A stretch of 32,848 bases of DNA from a virus. The translations under genes and the position numbers were made by a program. The notes under the pieces are model-generated. The model ran no database searches. It was given only the letters and a program-made list of their open reading frames with translations, and was not told the DNA's origin. Positions within the stretch are counted from its first letter, which is position 1. Each line of letters starts with the position of its first letter. Below are positions 17,193 to 24,510 of the stretch, in pieces. The stretch spans positions 1 through 32,848 of IMG/VR virus record IMGVR_UViG_3300030104_000163; one strand, given 5' to 3'.

Positions 17193-18412
17193 ACCATGTA
17201 CCTCGCTGTCTTGTATTCTAATTCGCAATGGACAACACCATGCCATCCAGATAGTTTATTCTTCACAACATTCAAGTGACGTTGTGTGTCCTCTTCCTCT
17301 TGACCATCAACCACTGGGTTCTTAGCAATCAGTACCATGAGGTCTGCCTCTGCTGCCTTACCAGTACGTGAACCTTCCATCATACTCTGGTTCAGTAACA
17401 CCTTACCCTCTGCGTCAGCAGATAACTGAGACATGTAGAAGATAGCACAGTTATGTGACTTGGCAATCTGTCGGGCATAGATTGCATTAGCTTTCAGTGC
17501 CTCGTCAGGTCTGGCAAAGCCACCTGTTCTGGCAAACTTGTCGCCCATGTCAAGCACCACGATGTCAGGTTTGTACGATTTACATACTGACTCTACCCAT
17601 GCCATGTCACGATCAGATGCGTCCTTGATCTTGATGTTCTTCTTGACTGCATTATAAACGTCACGTGCTCTGGCAGGATTGTTCTTGACTTCTTGCATTG
17701 TCATACCTGTAGCTGCTGTCAGATACCTAGCACCAACACGGTGAGAGGCTTCCTCGTTACATAGTACAATACACTTTGCACCCTGATGGGCGAACCCATT
17801 GGGAGAGGCAATGAGAGAGGCGTGGAATGAGGTCTTACCTGTGTTAGGTCTAGCACCTATCTCAATCAGGTGTCCTGCATTTACGCCCTCTATCTTACGT
17901 GTCAAGCTAGGAACGTTGAATGTCCACTGTGATTCCAAGTCGTTCATGTTGAGCAACGTGTCAATCTCAATGTCATCCCACTCAATCTGTAAGTCTGGTG
18001 TGAAGTCATCACCATAACGCTCAAGCAAATCACGTAATGGTTCGAGACTATTCTTGTCACCATTCACGTAGTCAAACCCAAGGTTGGCAATGTCCTCACC
18101 TACTACCTGTTGGAACAGCTTCGACAGCACCTCTTGTGCTACGTCACCACCCATAGGTGACTCACGTTTGATCTGGTTAAACAAAGAACCATACGCCTGT
18201 TTCTGTGCCGTTGTCATGGTAGGATTGTTAGACATAAACAATGCCTCAATCTCATCTGGTGTAACTGTACGTTCATAACGATCCATAGCCTTGTCGATGG
18301 CTTGCTTGATCTTACGAACATCCTTACTAAATAATCTGTCTGGGCATTTAGCACCACGATGGTCATCGTAGAACTCTCTATCCATCAAGCTTCGTATTAA
18401 TGATAATTCCAT
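17189..18412 (-). CDS. Replicative DNA helicase, DnaB/T7 gp4 helicase type
   Basis: A 407-residue RecA-fold helicase. Walker A is GARPNTGKT (186-194), the catalytic glutamate lies in CNEEASHR (E220/E221), Walker B is IVVLD (D288), and MSQLS (Q329) is the sensor motif. The block MEGSRTGKAAEADLMVLIAK and NKLSGWHG near the end correspond to the conserved C-terminal motifs of DnaB-like hexamers. Residues 1-150 are a helical N-terminal region that could bind primase. Unlike T7, helicase and primase are separate genes here, adjacent with no gap. It unwinds DNA ahead of the polymerase encoded downstream. Confidence 0.92.
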   Translation of the reverse strand: MELSLIRSLMDREFYDDHRGAKCPDRLFSKDVRKIKQAIDKAMDRYERTVTPDEIEALFMSNNPTMTTAQKQAYGSLFNQIKRESPMGGDVAQEVLSKLFQQVVGEDIANLGFDYVNGDKNSLEPLRDLLERYGDDFTPDLQIEWDDIEIDTLLNMNDLESQWTFNVPSLTRKIEGVNAGHLIEIGARPNTGKTSFHASLIASPNGFAHQGAKCIVLCNEEASHRVGARYLTAATGMTMQEVKNNPARARDVYNAVKKNIKIKDASDRDMAWVESVCKSYKPDIVVLDMGDKFARTGGFARPDEALKANAIYARQIAKSHNCAIFYMSQLSADAEGKVLLNQSMMEGSRTGKAAEADLMVLIAKNPVVDGQEEEDTQRHLNVVKNKLSGWHGVVHCELEYKTARYMV

Positions 18413-19204
18413 TTATGTTTCTCCTAGTGTGTTTAAGTTTCTAATGTCGGTAGGGTTACGGTATTTAAGGTCATCTATCAAACGTAAAACTTTTACATTG
18501 TTTACATAACCTCGTAGTTCTTTAGCAAATTGCAGCGTCTTTGGTAATGCGTCAGGGTCAAGTGCAATAATAATCGTGTCGAACTGTGATAAGTACCTCT
18601 TATGTACCTCAGAGAGTGACGTACCCAACACTGCTACCCCGACATATACGCCACTCTCCGAGCATCCAGAACCGCCTGTCGCACCTACAATAGCTGCACT
18701 CACACAGTCCTCAACGACTACTGCCGTTGTACCACATCCATGCACATAAGGCAAGGGATTTTTTCCATATCTTTTCCACTTAGGTAACTTTTTTCCTAGT
18801 GCTCTACCTGTAGCGTCCACCATAATATTGTTATGGACTACAGGAAATACGACACGATCTTCTTTTACATCATACAATAAGTCTTGTTCCACAGACCACA
18901 GTCTCCACTTGTAGCAGAAGTCAGAGATACGAATGTAACTCTTGACTATCCACTCAGGTTTCTGAAAGGGTACTGCTTCTGTTTCTTGTGCAGTGCTGCC
19001 CAGTGAGTTACGTATGTCATCTGTAGTTAGATGCACACGTGACCCACCAGACACACTACAACCTGCCTTGTAACAATTCCACATAAGTTGACCCATGTTA
19101 TTAGTAGCGGTGAACGTCTTAACTCCACCACAAACAGGGCAGTTAGTACGCTTAGTATCACCATTACTAATGTCTAGATCACTTATGTATTGTTTTATAT
19201 TCAT
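18413..19204 (-). CDS. DNA primase, T7-like zinc-binding and TOPRIM domains
   Basis: A 263-residue primase. A zinc-binding domain holds C22-x2-C25 and C44-x4-C49 (CPVCGG, then WNCYKAGC). The TOPRIM core has E165 (VVVEDCVSA) and D216-x-D218 (ALDPDA), the metal-binding residues of the RNA-polymerising site. The length fits T7 gp4's primase part standing alone. It stops one base before the helicase start and its ATG overlaps the recombinase stop by one base. It makes RNA primers for lagging-strand synthesis. Splitting of primase and helicase is common in marine podoviruses. Confidence 0.92.
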   Translation of the reverse strand: MNIKQYISDLDISNGDTKRTNCPVCGGVKTFTATNNMGQLMWNCYKAGCSVSGGSRVHLTTDDIRNSLGSTAQETEAVPFQKPEWIVKSYIRISDFCYKWRLWSVEQDLLYDVKEDRVVFPVVHNNIMVDATGRALGKKLPKWKRYGKNPLPYVHGCGTTAVVVEDCVSAAIVGATGGSGCSESGVYVGVAVLGTSLSEVHKRYLSQFDTIIIALDPDALPKTLQFAKELRGYVNNVKVLRLIDDLKYRNPTDIRNLNTLGET

Positions 19205-20325
19205 TATATATCACTTTCTATGTTACTCATTACACTCGATTGTACATAAGTATCTCTCTGTGTCAAGGCATTATTTGCACTTTCGTATGTATGTTTCATG
19301 TATGGTTTCACAGAAGACACATGTGTATGCCCTGTCACTGCCATAATTTGTGGCAAAGGCACACCCTTGTCTACCATCTCTGTTACACCAGTCCTACGTA
19401 TGTCCATAAGACGTAGTTCCTCTGACAGTTTAGCCAGTCTCATTACCTTACGTCCAACCTTGGACAGTCTCTCCATAGCATACGGCTCAAACTTACCTGA
19501 CCTTGGCTTTGGGTGTGGTGCTACCCACTGTTGAAAACCAAAGTCAGCTTTCTGTTCTAGTAGCATGGCATTGAGGTTGTCACTGATAGGCAGAAACACC
19601 TGTGCTCTACGCTTGCTTTGCTCCAGAGATAGCTGTTGGTTCTTGAGGTCAAGGCAATCCCATGTAAGATTACGCATGTCTCCAAGCCTCTGACACCACT
19701 CGTATGCCATGTGTACAATCAGTCCTAAGTTACGATACTCAAAGTCACTGTAGGCTACGTCAAGAAACTTGTTGACTTCACCATGTGTCCAGACAACCTT
19801 ACGCTGATGATTTCTTTTGCGTTTGATCTTGGCAAATGGGTTCTGTTCTGCGTGTTCCATTTGTATGGCATAGTTGTACACCCTACTGGCACAGGTAGCC
19901 GTATGGTTAGCAAAGCTGACACCACGTGACACCCATTCCTCATACGCTGCCTTGGCAATCTTAGGTGTGACATCTTTGTACTTCCTACACCCCATTGTCT
20001 GATGTAATATGGTGAGGAAATATCGGTAGTCGATCTTTGTGGAATCACGTAACATATTGAAATCATTAGAAGAATAGTAAAAGTTTATCAGGTCAGTAAC
20101 CTTGCCGCTTGGCTTGATGTTCACAACCTTTGACTGTTCCTCTCTCCAATCGTCTATCTGTTTATTTAACTCCTTTGCAAGCTGTCTACTAACACGTAGA
20201 TCATTACCTAATTCTTCACGTGACACGACACCTGCATTGACAAGTTTCTGTGGTGGGTTGAAGCGATACGATGTGTCACCCGAAAGTGACACTCGTTGTT
20301 GTACAAATCTAGGCAGTGCTACCAT
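19204..20325 (-). CDS. int: Tyrosine recombinase (integrase family), His replaced by Met in the HxxR box
   Basis: A 373-residue tyrosine recombinase. Residues 75-170 look like the SAM-like core-binding domain (DLINFYYSSNDFNML, then ASRVYNYAIQMEHAEQNPF). The catalytic domain has R213 (CQRLGDM), K238, R310 (MDIRRTGVTEMVDKG), H333 (VTGHTHVSSVK) and nucleophile Y342. The usual HxxR histidine is M307. Such enzymes integrate phage DNA or resolve concatemers. It is buried in the replication operon, overlapping both neighbours by one base, with no adjacent non-coding DNA for an attachment site. Whether it integrates is therefore doubtful; the fold assignment is firm. Confidence 0.88.
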   Translation of the reverse strand: MVALPRFVQQRVSLSGDTSYRFNPPQKLVNAGVVSREELGNDLRVSRQLAKELNKQIDDWREEQSKVVNIKPSGKVTDLINFYYSSNDFNMLRDSTKIDYRYFLTILHQTMGCRKYKDVTPKIAKAAYEEWVSRGVSFANHTATCASRVYNYAIQMEHAEQNPFAKIKRKRNHQRKVVWTHGEVNKFLDVAYSDFEYRNLGLIVHMAYEWCQRLGDMRNLTWDCLDLKNQQLSLEQSKRRAQVFLPISDNLNAMLLEQKADFGFQQWVAPHPKPRSGKFEPYAMERLSKVGRKVMRLAKLSEELRLMDIRRTGVTEMVDKGVPLPQIMAVTGHTHVSSVKPYMKHTYESANNALTQRDTYVQSSVMSNIESDI

Positions 20326-21155
20326 TAAGCAGCTTCCAACTGTACGAACTTCTTATCTGATACCCACTTGGATACCTCTTGCTCACGTGACCACATGCTG
20401 ATTGCCTGTGTGTCATTGCCAGTGTTACGTAGGTTGAAACCGTTACGTTCATCGGCATAAGAAGCATAGTTAGTAAACGCTGAGTACAATGCCCACTTGT
20501 TGTGACCACGTTGTGATGCTTCATGTAGGTACAACTGGTACATCTTCTCTGCCTTGCGGTCAGACTTGATCATCTCGTCAAGCAATGACTTGATGTCTAC
20601 GTACTTGGTGGAAGTCTCAGCCCACACTTGCATCTTTGCTGCTTCTGTATAGAAGTCAGTACGTGCTCGTTGTAGCTCTGATATAAAACTACGCAAAGAA
20701 AAACCAGAGGTATTCTTTCTACGTATCTTATCAAACTCTCCACGTATCATACCATTCGTGCAAAAGAAATCAATAGCACCAAAGTATACTTGGTTACTGC
20801 ATGACCCATCGACACCATGCAAAGCAATGATACGATTGCCTATGCTAGTCTCCATCTTGTCTGTTACGATGGGTACTTGCATGTCAGGAAAGGTGATGTC
20901 GAGCATTGACCATGCACCATTACGTGCAGTTGACCACCTGTATCTGGCGTTTTCAAGGTCACCCTCTGTTAACTCCTCTGTAATTGTGTTGTGCATATTA
21001 CGGTAGAAGTCACCGTGTGACGCACACTTGAACCCTTCACCCACGATACCAAGGTAATCGCCAGTGTCTTGATTTATAACATATTTTTTGTCATCCATCT
21101 TTGTTGGTTCAAAGTCTACGTCAAAGTCTAAGTGTGTTGGAATATCAAATGGCAT
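20325..21155 (-). CDS. DUF932 family phage protein
   Basis: A 276-residue protein of the DUF932 (phage/plasmid-like) family, recognised from NQDTGDYLGIVGEGFKCASH near the start, the middle HGVDGSCSNQVYFGAIDFFC-type region with TNGMI, and the C-terminal NKWALYSAFTNYASYADE. Function is unknown; members are common in phages and plasmids beside replication genes. The ATG at 21155 has AAGGAG seven bases upstream; an in-frame ATG six codons earlier lies within that ribosome-binding site and is less likely. It overlaps the recombinase ATG by one base. Confidence 0.88.
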   Translation of the reverse strand: MPFDIPTHLDFDVDFEPTKMDDKKYVINQDTGDYLGIVGEGFKCASHGDFYRNMHNTITEELTEGDLENARYRWSTARNGAWSMLDITFPDMQVPIVTDKMETSIGNRIIALHGVDGSCSNQVYFGAIDFFCTNGMIRGEFDKIRRKNTSGFSLRSFISELQRARTDFYTEAAKMQVWAETSTKYVDIKSLLDEMIKSDRKAEKMYQLYLHEASQRGHNKWALYSAFTNYASYADERNGFNLRNTGNDTQAISMWSREQEVSKWVSDKKFVQLEAA

Positions 21156-21238
21156 ATATTTTCTCCTTTTCATTTGTTATATTGGCAACTGATAATTAGT
21201 TGTATCACATACCGTTTCCCTGTACTAGTAACGATAAG

Positions 21239-21631
21239 CTATTTGTAAAATATGTGTGACCCTAAAGTCACAGTGTGTTTGTAATGCTTGCTCCAAAAGG
21301 GGCGAACATAATTTGCATGGTAGTAGATAGACCCATCGGTATTGTCCTTGACATACCCATGCACCACCTTGTGTGCTACAAGCTGAGAGTTTAACCATGC
21401 TCGTCTTTCTGTCGGTCTGTCTGACTTACCGTCACAGTACCAACTAAACTGGCATCTACCTATACCCTTTTCCAGACCCTGATATACCACAGAACATGCG
21501 TCATCAGGAAACCTGTCATTTGCAACACGATTGAGTACGACATGAGCCACTGCATACTGTCCTTCCAATGGCTCACTACGTGCCTCGTAGTACACGTTGA
21601 GTGCTATGCATGTAAGCATCTCAGCTATCAT
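21239..21631 (-). CDS. SleB-type cell-wall hydrolase (endolysin candidate)
   Basis: A 130-residue peptidoglycan hydrolase of the SleB/Hydrolase_2 family. It shows LNVYYEARSEPLEGQYAVAH with catalytic E16, then VVLNRVAN, CQFSWYCDG (60-68) and the C-terminal HANYVRPFWSK...GSHIFYK. The family cleaves the glycan backbone of peptidoglycan. The ATG at 21631 overlaps the upstream stop as ATGA with GAGG before it. There is no signal peptide, so release would need a holin. It is likely the lysis enzyme, although it sits in the early operon, away from other lysis-like genes. Confidence 0.9.
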   Translation of the reverse strand: MIAEMLTCIALNVYYEARSEPLEGQYAVAHVVLNRVANDRFPDDACSVVYQGLEKGIGRCQFSWYCDGKSDRPTERRAWLNSQLVAHKVVHGYVKDNTDGSIYYHANYVRPFWSKHYKHTVTLGSHIFYK

Positions 21632-21801
21632 TGTTGCACCTCTACCTCTAGACAAGCCACTGTCTCTGACTTGTGCGTTACCATCTTGGCTGCTTTACTC
21701 AATTCAATCTGACACTCTTCCAATGTGGCATAGTTACCCAACTGGTAGTACTCAACTGACTGTGTACTGAATAGCTGCATCCATATTAATATGTACATCA
21801 T
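21628..21801 (-). CDS. Small protein with hydrophobic N-terminus and two cysteines (57 aa)
   Basis: An ATG at 21801 (overlapping the upstream TAA) opens a 57-codon frame that ends in the ATGA of the hydrolase gene. The first 12 residues (MMYILIWMQLFS) are hydrophobic, like a short signal or anchor. The rest contains ATLEECQIELSKAAKMV (C30) and ETVACLEV (C50), a pattern of two spaced cysteines that might pair in the periplasm. A similar layout is seen in the 64-residue protein at 30414. Direct coupling to the hydrolase suggests a lysis accessory (spanin-like or holin-like) role, which is inference. Confidence 0.7.
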   Translation of the reverse strand: MMYILIWMQLFSTQSVEYYQLGNYATLEECQIELSKAAKMVTHKSETVACLEVEVQQ

Positions 21802-22310
21802 TACGCTGCCTCCTCTTCAAAACGAAACCATGATGGCACTGGACGGTTCGTCCACTTCATACTGAACCTACGTTGCTTGGTCATGTAGAACTTACGATAG
21901 CTTTTGATAGGCCAGTTCTCACCACTCTTGAGGTCAGTGTGCTCACTGAAACACTCAGGGTGTGGCGTTATGTCACCATCAGGTATGTACTGCGCTGCAT
22001 CTTGCAAGGCAAAGTAATGTCTGTTCCATGCACCAACCTTGCCGTATCTGTACCTGTACTCAGCTTGCATGTGGTCAAACAGGGCAAGGCCATAGTTGTA
22101 GTTGGCACGAGTTTTAGCTGCCCATATTGTACATGGGTGCTTCTGATGCACTGGCTTGTACAGGTCATGTTTCTCTGCATACTCAGGTGCATGTTGCCAT
22201 ACAGCAGTACACAACATCTGTGCCTCTTCCAATGGCATCTTGACTATGTGTTTGTCACACAGTTCCCATGCAATCCATTCAGGTGTGTAGCTTATTAGAA
22301 ATCTATTCAT
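21801..22310 (-). CDS. Conserved phage protein with CDKHIVKMPLEEAQML motif
   Basis: A 169-residue protein. The segment LCDKHIVKMPLEEAQMLCTA (residues 17-36), followed by YKPVHQKHPCTIWAAKTRANY and EYRYRYGK, belongs to a family very common in phages, with conserved His, Lys, Glu and Gln positions that look catalytic. I recall it as uncharacterised. The C-terminal part has the aromatic/basic YRKFYMTKQRRFSMKWTNRP. AAAGGAG precedes the ATG. Its stop overlaps the next ATG by one base. The conserved polar residues suggest an enzyme, perhaps acting on nucleotides or nucleic acid; that is a guess. Confidence 0.7.
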   Translation of the reverse strand: MNRFLISYTPEWIAWELCDKHIVKMPLEEAQMLCTAVWQHAPEYAEKHDLYKPVHQKHPCTIWAAKTRANYNYGLALFDHMQAEYRYRYGKVGAWNRHYFALQDAAQYIPDGDITPHPECFSEHTDLKSGENWPIKSYRKFYMTKQRRFSMKWTNRPVPSWFRFEEEAA

Positions 22311-22390
22311 GGTTTCTCCTTTGGTATTGGGTGGTTACCCCAGTCATCGTGTGGATCATCAGGCGGCAACGGTTTCTCCTTGTTGGTCAT
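22307..22390 (-). CDS. Possible micro-gene (27 aa, Pro/Asp-rich)
   Basis: Between the 126-residue and 169-residue genes, a frame of 27 codons starts at an ATG at 22390 (two further ATGs precede it) and ends as ATGA over the next start. The peptide (TNKEKPLPPDDPHDDWGNHP, then IPKEKP) has a non-random polar composition and repeats KEKP at both ends. An AAGGAG lies six bases upstream of an in-frame TTG at 22372, so a 21-residue form is an alternative. It overlaps the end of the preceding gene. Evidence is limited to overlap pattern and composition. Confidence 0.35.
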   Translation of the reverse strand: MTNKEKPLPPDDPHDDWGNHPIPKEKP

Positions 22391-22739
22391 CATCATCTTT
22401 ATACACTACTACACGTACATCAAAGGTCATATCTTCAATCAATACAAGCTCTGAACGTAGCTTCACAGTGTCTCCCTCTTCCGCAAACTTACGCAAGTTC
22501 TTGATGCTAATACGTCTGTCACCTCTGGTTCTGGACTTGTAGAACGTAACAATAGTAGGGGTATCGTCCTCATACAGTGCATGACACCAGTATTTATGGG
22601 TGTATTTACCATCAACATCTGCTTCCAACTTGTCGTATGCATAGTCAAGTTCTTGTTCTAAGAACTCTCGCACAGATTTGTTGGCATCTATTATGCTCTT
22701 GTTGAGCATGGTCTTAGTTAGTTTTATCTTAGCTTCCAT
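22359..22739 (-). CDS. Hypothetical protein (126 aa)
   Basis: A 126-residue protein with GAAAGGAGAATAGCTA before its ATG. Residues 1-45 are helical and charged (KLTKTMLNKSIIDANKSVRE, then LEQELDYAYDKLEADVDG); the second half looks beta-rich (TIVTFYKSRTRGDRRISIK, ELVLIEDMTFDVRVVVYK) and ends in an acidic tail. The middle SRTRGDRRISIKNLRKFAEEGD contains several Arg residues that might touch nucleic acid. No family recognised. It belongs to the run of small early genes upstream of the hydrolase. Confidence 0.65.
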   Translation of the reverse strand: MEAKIKLTKTMLNKSIIDANKSVREFLEQELDYAYDKLEADVDGKYTHKYWCHALYEDDTPTIVTFYKSRTRGDRRISIKNLRKFAEEGDTVKLRSELVLIEDMTFDVRVVVYKDDDDQQGETVAA

Positions 22740-22753
22740 TAGCTATTCTCCTT

Positions 22754-22993
22754 TCATTGCACCTGAAATGGTGCTTCATGTATATAGGGTATGTGTTCGT
22801 ACCCTTCAAGTTCGTACTCACCACACTCAAGGAAGTCAATTTGTACGGCATCAGGATTAGCCTCACGTGCCATCATCATGGCAAACTCTGTGGCACTATG
22901 CCAGTCCTTGATTGCGGGATATAGATCATCAAGATTGATACAGCTTTTAACACCGTCAATCTCAATGACTACTTCGTAAGCATTTACCTTCAT
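22754..22993 (-). CDS. Hypothetical acidic protein (79 aa)
   Basis: The ATG at 22993 (MKVNAYEVVIEIDG) overlaps the upstream stop as TAATG and has GAGG seven bases before it, so it is preferred over an in-frame start nine codons earlier. The protein is acidic with a probable beta hairpin at the start (NAYEVVIEIDGVKSCINLDD), a central helix (WHSATEFAMMMAREA) and a Tyr/Glu-rich end (ECGEYELEGYEHIPYI). No family recognised. It is the second of a coupled pair with the gene at 22993-23268. Confidence 0.65.
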   Translation of the reverse strand: MKVNAYEVVIEIDGVKSCINLDDLYPAIKDWHSATEFAMMMAREANPDAVQIDFLECGEYELEGYEHIPYIHEAPFQVQ

Positions 22994-23268
22994 TAGTTTT
23001 CCTCTGGTGTGTGATACCACGCCCTGTCATCGTCAGGCATAACATATGGACGATAGTGCTCTGGATAACCGTTCTCACCTGTCCTTGGTCTGAAGTCAAA
23101 TAGGTTCTTCAGTGTGTAAGACATGTCTTGTAGCTTACGCACCTTACCAAGGTCAGTGTCGAACATCTCACCAAAGTCCGATACTATTTCATCTATGATG
23201 TGATACAGACCTAGTAGTTCTACTACCTCTTCACGAGTTAGCTCTGTCTTTACTGTTTTATCTGTCAT
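22993..23268 (-). CDS. Hypothetical protein (91 aa)
   Basis: A 91-residue protein with GAAGGAG seven bases before its ATG, which also overlaps the upstream stop by one base. The first half is helical (TREEVVELLGLYHIIDEIVS, then DFGEMFDTDLGKVRKLQDM); the last 30 residues are loop-like, aromatic and acidic (YRPYVMPDDDRAWYHTPEEN). No family recognised. It is followed by a coupled gene (TAATG). Confidence 0.65.
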   Translation of the reverse strand: MTDKTVKTELTREEVVELLGLYHIIDEIVSDFGEMFDTDLGKVRKLQDMSYTLKNLFDFRPRTGENGYPEHYRPYVMPDDDRAWYHTPEEN

Positions 23269-23660
23269 TATTGTACTCCTTCTGCTTGTATTGTTGGCAT
23301 GTCATTGCCGTTTACATTTAACCATGCACGTTCAGCCTGATGCACAGGTGTCTCATCTGGCATCTTGACAAAGCTGTCGTACTTGAATGGATTATATCCA
23401 ATGGTATCTTTTTTATCTGATGTACTCCACTGCTCAAAACTTAAATCAAATATGAAGTCTTCATGGGTAACGTATCCCCGAACAAAGGCATGTACATTCT
23501 TCTTACGTTCACGCAGTACACGTTGTCTGCCACCCTCACGAACTACAAATTGTGGGTCATAAATTTGTATATCTTTTGTGTAATGTATTACACGTCCAGT
23601 CTTACATGAACGAACAGAGAATACACGTTTGTGTAGATTAAAGTATACTTCAACTTTCAT
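23268..23660 (-). CDS. Hypothetical basic protein (130 aa)
   Basis: The likely start is the ATG at 23660 (MKVEVYFNLHKRVFSVRS), nine bases after GAGG; an in-frame start 27 codons upstream would cover most of another small gene. Residues 1-35 suggest beta strands with basic residues (NLHKRVFSVRSCKTGRVIHY), followed by VVREGGRQRVLRERKKNVHAFVRGY. This pattern (HxxxFSVR...GxVxxY...V...GRxRV) resembles a family of small proteins in marine phages that I cannot name. It overlaps the 40-residue gene upstream by 11 bases. Confidence 0.65.
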   Translation of the reverse strand: MKVEVYFNLHKRVFSVRSCKTGRVIHYTKDIQIYDPQFVVREGGRQRVLRERKKNVHAFVRGYVTHEDFIFDLSFEQWSTSDKKDTIGYNPFKYDSFVKMPDETPVHQAERAWLNVNGNDMPTIQAEGVQ

Positions 23661-23772
23661 TTTTATAGTCCTCAATAAATTGTCTTGCAACATTCTTGTA
23701 TCGTGTGATGACAAGCACATGCCCATCATCACTATACACAATGTACTTACCGTTATGGCGTAGCACCACCAT
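23650..23772 (-). CDS. Small protein (40 aa)
   Basis: An ATG at 23772 overlaps the upstream stop as TAATG and opens 40 codons ending in TGA at 23650-23652. The peptide (MVVLRHNGKYIVYSDDGHVL, then VITRYKNVARQFIEDYKNES) reads as two or three beta strands followed by a helix, a plausible mini-domain. Its codon choice resembles its neighbours, and it fills the gap between two genes exactly. No family recognised. Confidence 0.65.
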   Translation of the reverse strand: MVVLRHNGKYIVYSDDGHVLVITRYKNVARQFIEDYKNES

Positions 23773-24002
23773 TAACCTGCGAAATGCCAGAACCTACGCT
23801 CTGTCTTTTGGTTACGGTTATGCTCAACATATAGACTGTACTTGCCTACATGGTGTGCAGTCATACACTTTTCACGATTGAATAGTGAGAAGCCACGAGA
23901 CTTCTGACTACGCTTACGTAGTAAGCCCTTCTGTCCTAAGAAATTAAAACGAAAGCCTTTAGTGCCATCATTGAGGGGTTTAGTAGCTAGTAATACAAAC
24001 AT
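23772..24002 (-). CDS. Small basic protein (76 aa)
   Basis: A 76-residue, strongly basic protein after AAAAGGAGAAAACT. The middle (FLGQKGLLRKRSQKSRGFSLFNRE) is Arg/Lys-rich, and the end (YVEHNRNQKTERRFWHFAG) is aromatic and basic. A nucleic-acid-binding role is suggested by charge only. Its stop overlaps the ATG of the 40-residue gene by one base. No family recognised. Confidence 0.65.
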   Translation of the reverse strand: MFVLLATKPLNDGTKGFRFNFLGQKGLLRKRSQKSRGFSLFNREKCMTAHHVGKYSLYVEHNRNQKTERRFWHFAG

Positions 24003-24015
24003 AGTTTTCTCCTTT

Positions 24016-24162
24016 TCAGTTTGTTAGTTTACGTGTTAAGCTTTTGTTCTTACGTGCAATTCTACGTAAGCGTTTGTGCTCATCACGCTTTGGTTTCTGT
24101 CCGACATCGGACACTTTCTTGGTGGCAGCAAACTTAATAAAGTTTTGCATCTCGTAACGCAT
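24016..24162 (-). CDS. Small very basic protein (48 aa) containing palindrome copy 1
   Basis: An ATG at 24162, seven bases after AAGGAG, opens 48 codons ending at 24016. The protein is basic (MRYEMQNFIKFAATKK, then VSDVGQKPKRDEHKRLRR). The codons for VSDVGQ lie on the repeated 16-bp palindrome at 24098-24113. It overlaps the 51-residue gene upstream by 29 bases in a different frame. The good ribosome-binding site and basic composition support a real gene; function unknown. Confidence 0.65.
   Translation of the reverse strand: MRYEMQNFIKFAATKKVSDVGQKPKRDEHKRLRRIARKNKSLTRKLTN
24098..24113. repeat. Palindrome TGTCCGACATCGGACA, copy 1 (inside a gene)
   Basis: Perfect 7-bp arms TGTCCGA/TCGGACA with a CA centre on the plus strand. 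It lies within the coding sequence of the 48-residue protein, where it encodes VSDVGQ. Same orientation as the other four copies (25369, 26312, 26647, 27343). Confidence 0.85.
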
Positions 24163-24289
24163 TGTACTTCTCCTTCTTACTAGGCTTGCGCTTTGTGCCT
24201 TTCTTTGGTGGCACTACCTGTGACGGTTTGCGCTGCTCAAGCAACGCCTTTGCCACTGGATTCGTTATGTACCTCTTGGTCAATTTCAT
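24134..24289 (-). CDS. Small Lys/Pro-rich protein (51 aa)
   Basis: An ATG at 24289, seven bases after AAGGAA, opens 51 codons ending in TAA at 24134-24136. The protein is very basic and Pro-containing (MKLTKRYITNPVAKALLEQR, then VVPPKKGTKRKPSKKEKYNA). It begins inside the end of the 89-residue gene (overlap 53 bases, different frame) and ends inside the start of the 48-residue gene. The composition is far from that of a random frame and the ribosome-binding site is good, so I call it a real, heavily overlapping gene of unknown function. Confidence 0.6.
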   Translation of the reverse strand: MKLTKRYITNPVAKALLEQRKPSQVVPPKKGTKRKPSKKEKYNALRDAKLY

Positions 24290-24506
24290 CTCGTATTCCT
24301 TCCAATACTTGTATTAAATGGGTCAGGGTTGAACCAAACTTTTTAATGGTCATACTGCCCCAGTCACCATCATCAGGTATAATACCTACCTCTTGCATGG
24401 CAGCTTCGCCATTGAGCCTAGAACTAGGGCAATCATAATGTTGTGCAATAGATATTTTTCTACCATTATGCCATACGTTAACGTTGTTGTATAAATCGTC
24501 CATCAT
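24237..24506 (-). CDS. Hypothetical acidic protein (89 aa)
   Basis: An 89-residue protein beginning after CGAGGTAAAGTT. It contains NVNVWHNGRKISIAQHYDCP (residues 8-27) and a helical C-terminal half (IKKFGSTLTHLIQVLEGIRD). The His/Cys/Asp-containing centre (HYDCPSSRLNGEAAM) might bind a metal, but no known motif fits. It starts four bases after the stop of the HhH-like gene. No family recognised. Confidence 0.6.
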   Translation of the reverse strand: MMDDLYNNVNVWHNGRKISIAQHYDCPSSRLNGEAAMQEVGIIPDDGDWGSMTIKKFGSTLTHLIQVLEGIRDEIDQEVHNESSGKGVA

Positions 24507-24510
24507 AACT

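Noticed and set aside
16828-17246. A 67-codon version of the small basic gene starting at 17246
   Set aside because: It would run 58 bases inside the helicase gene without a ribosome-binding site; the GTGA-overlapping GTG at 17192 is better supported.
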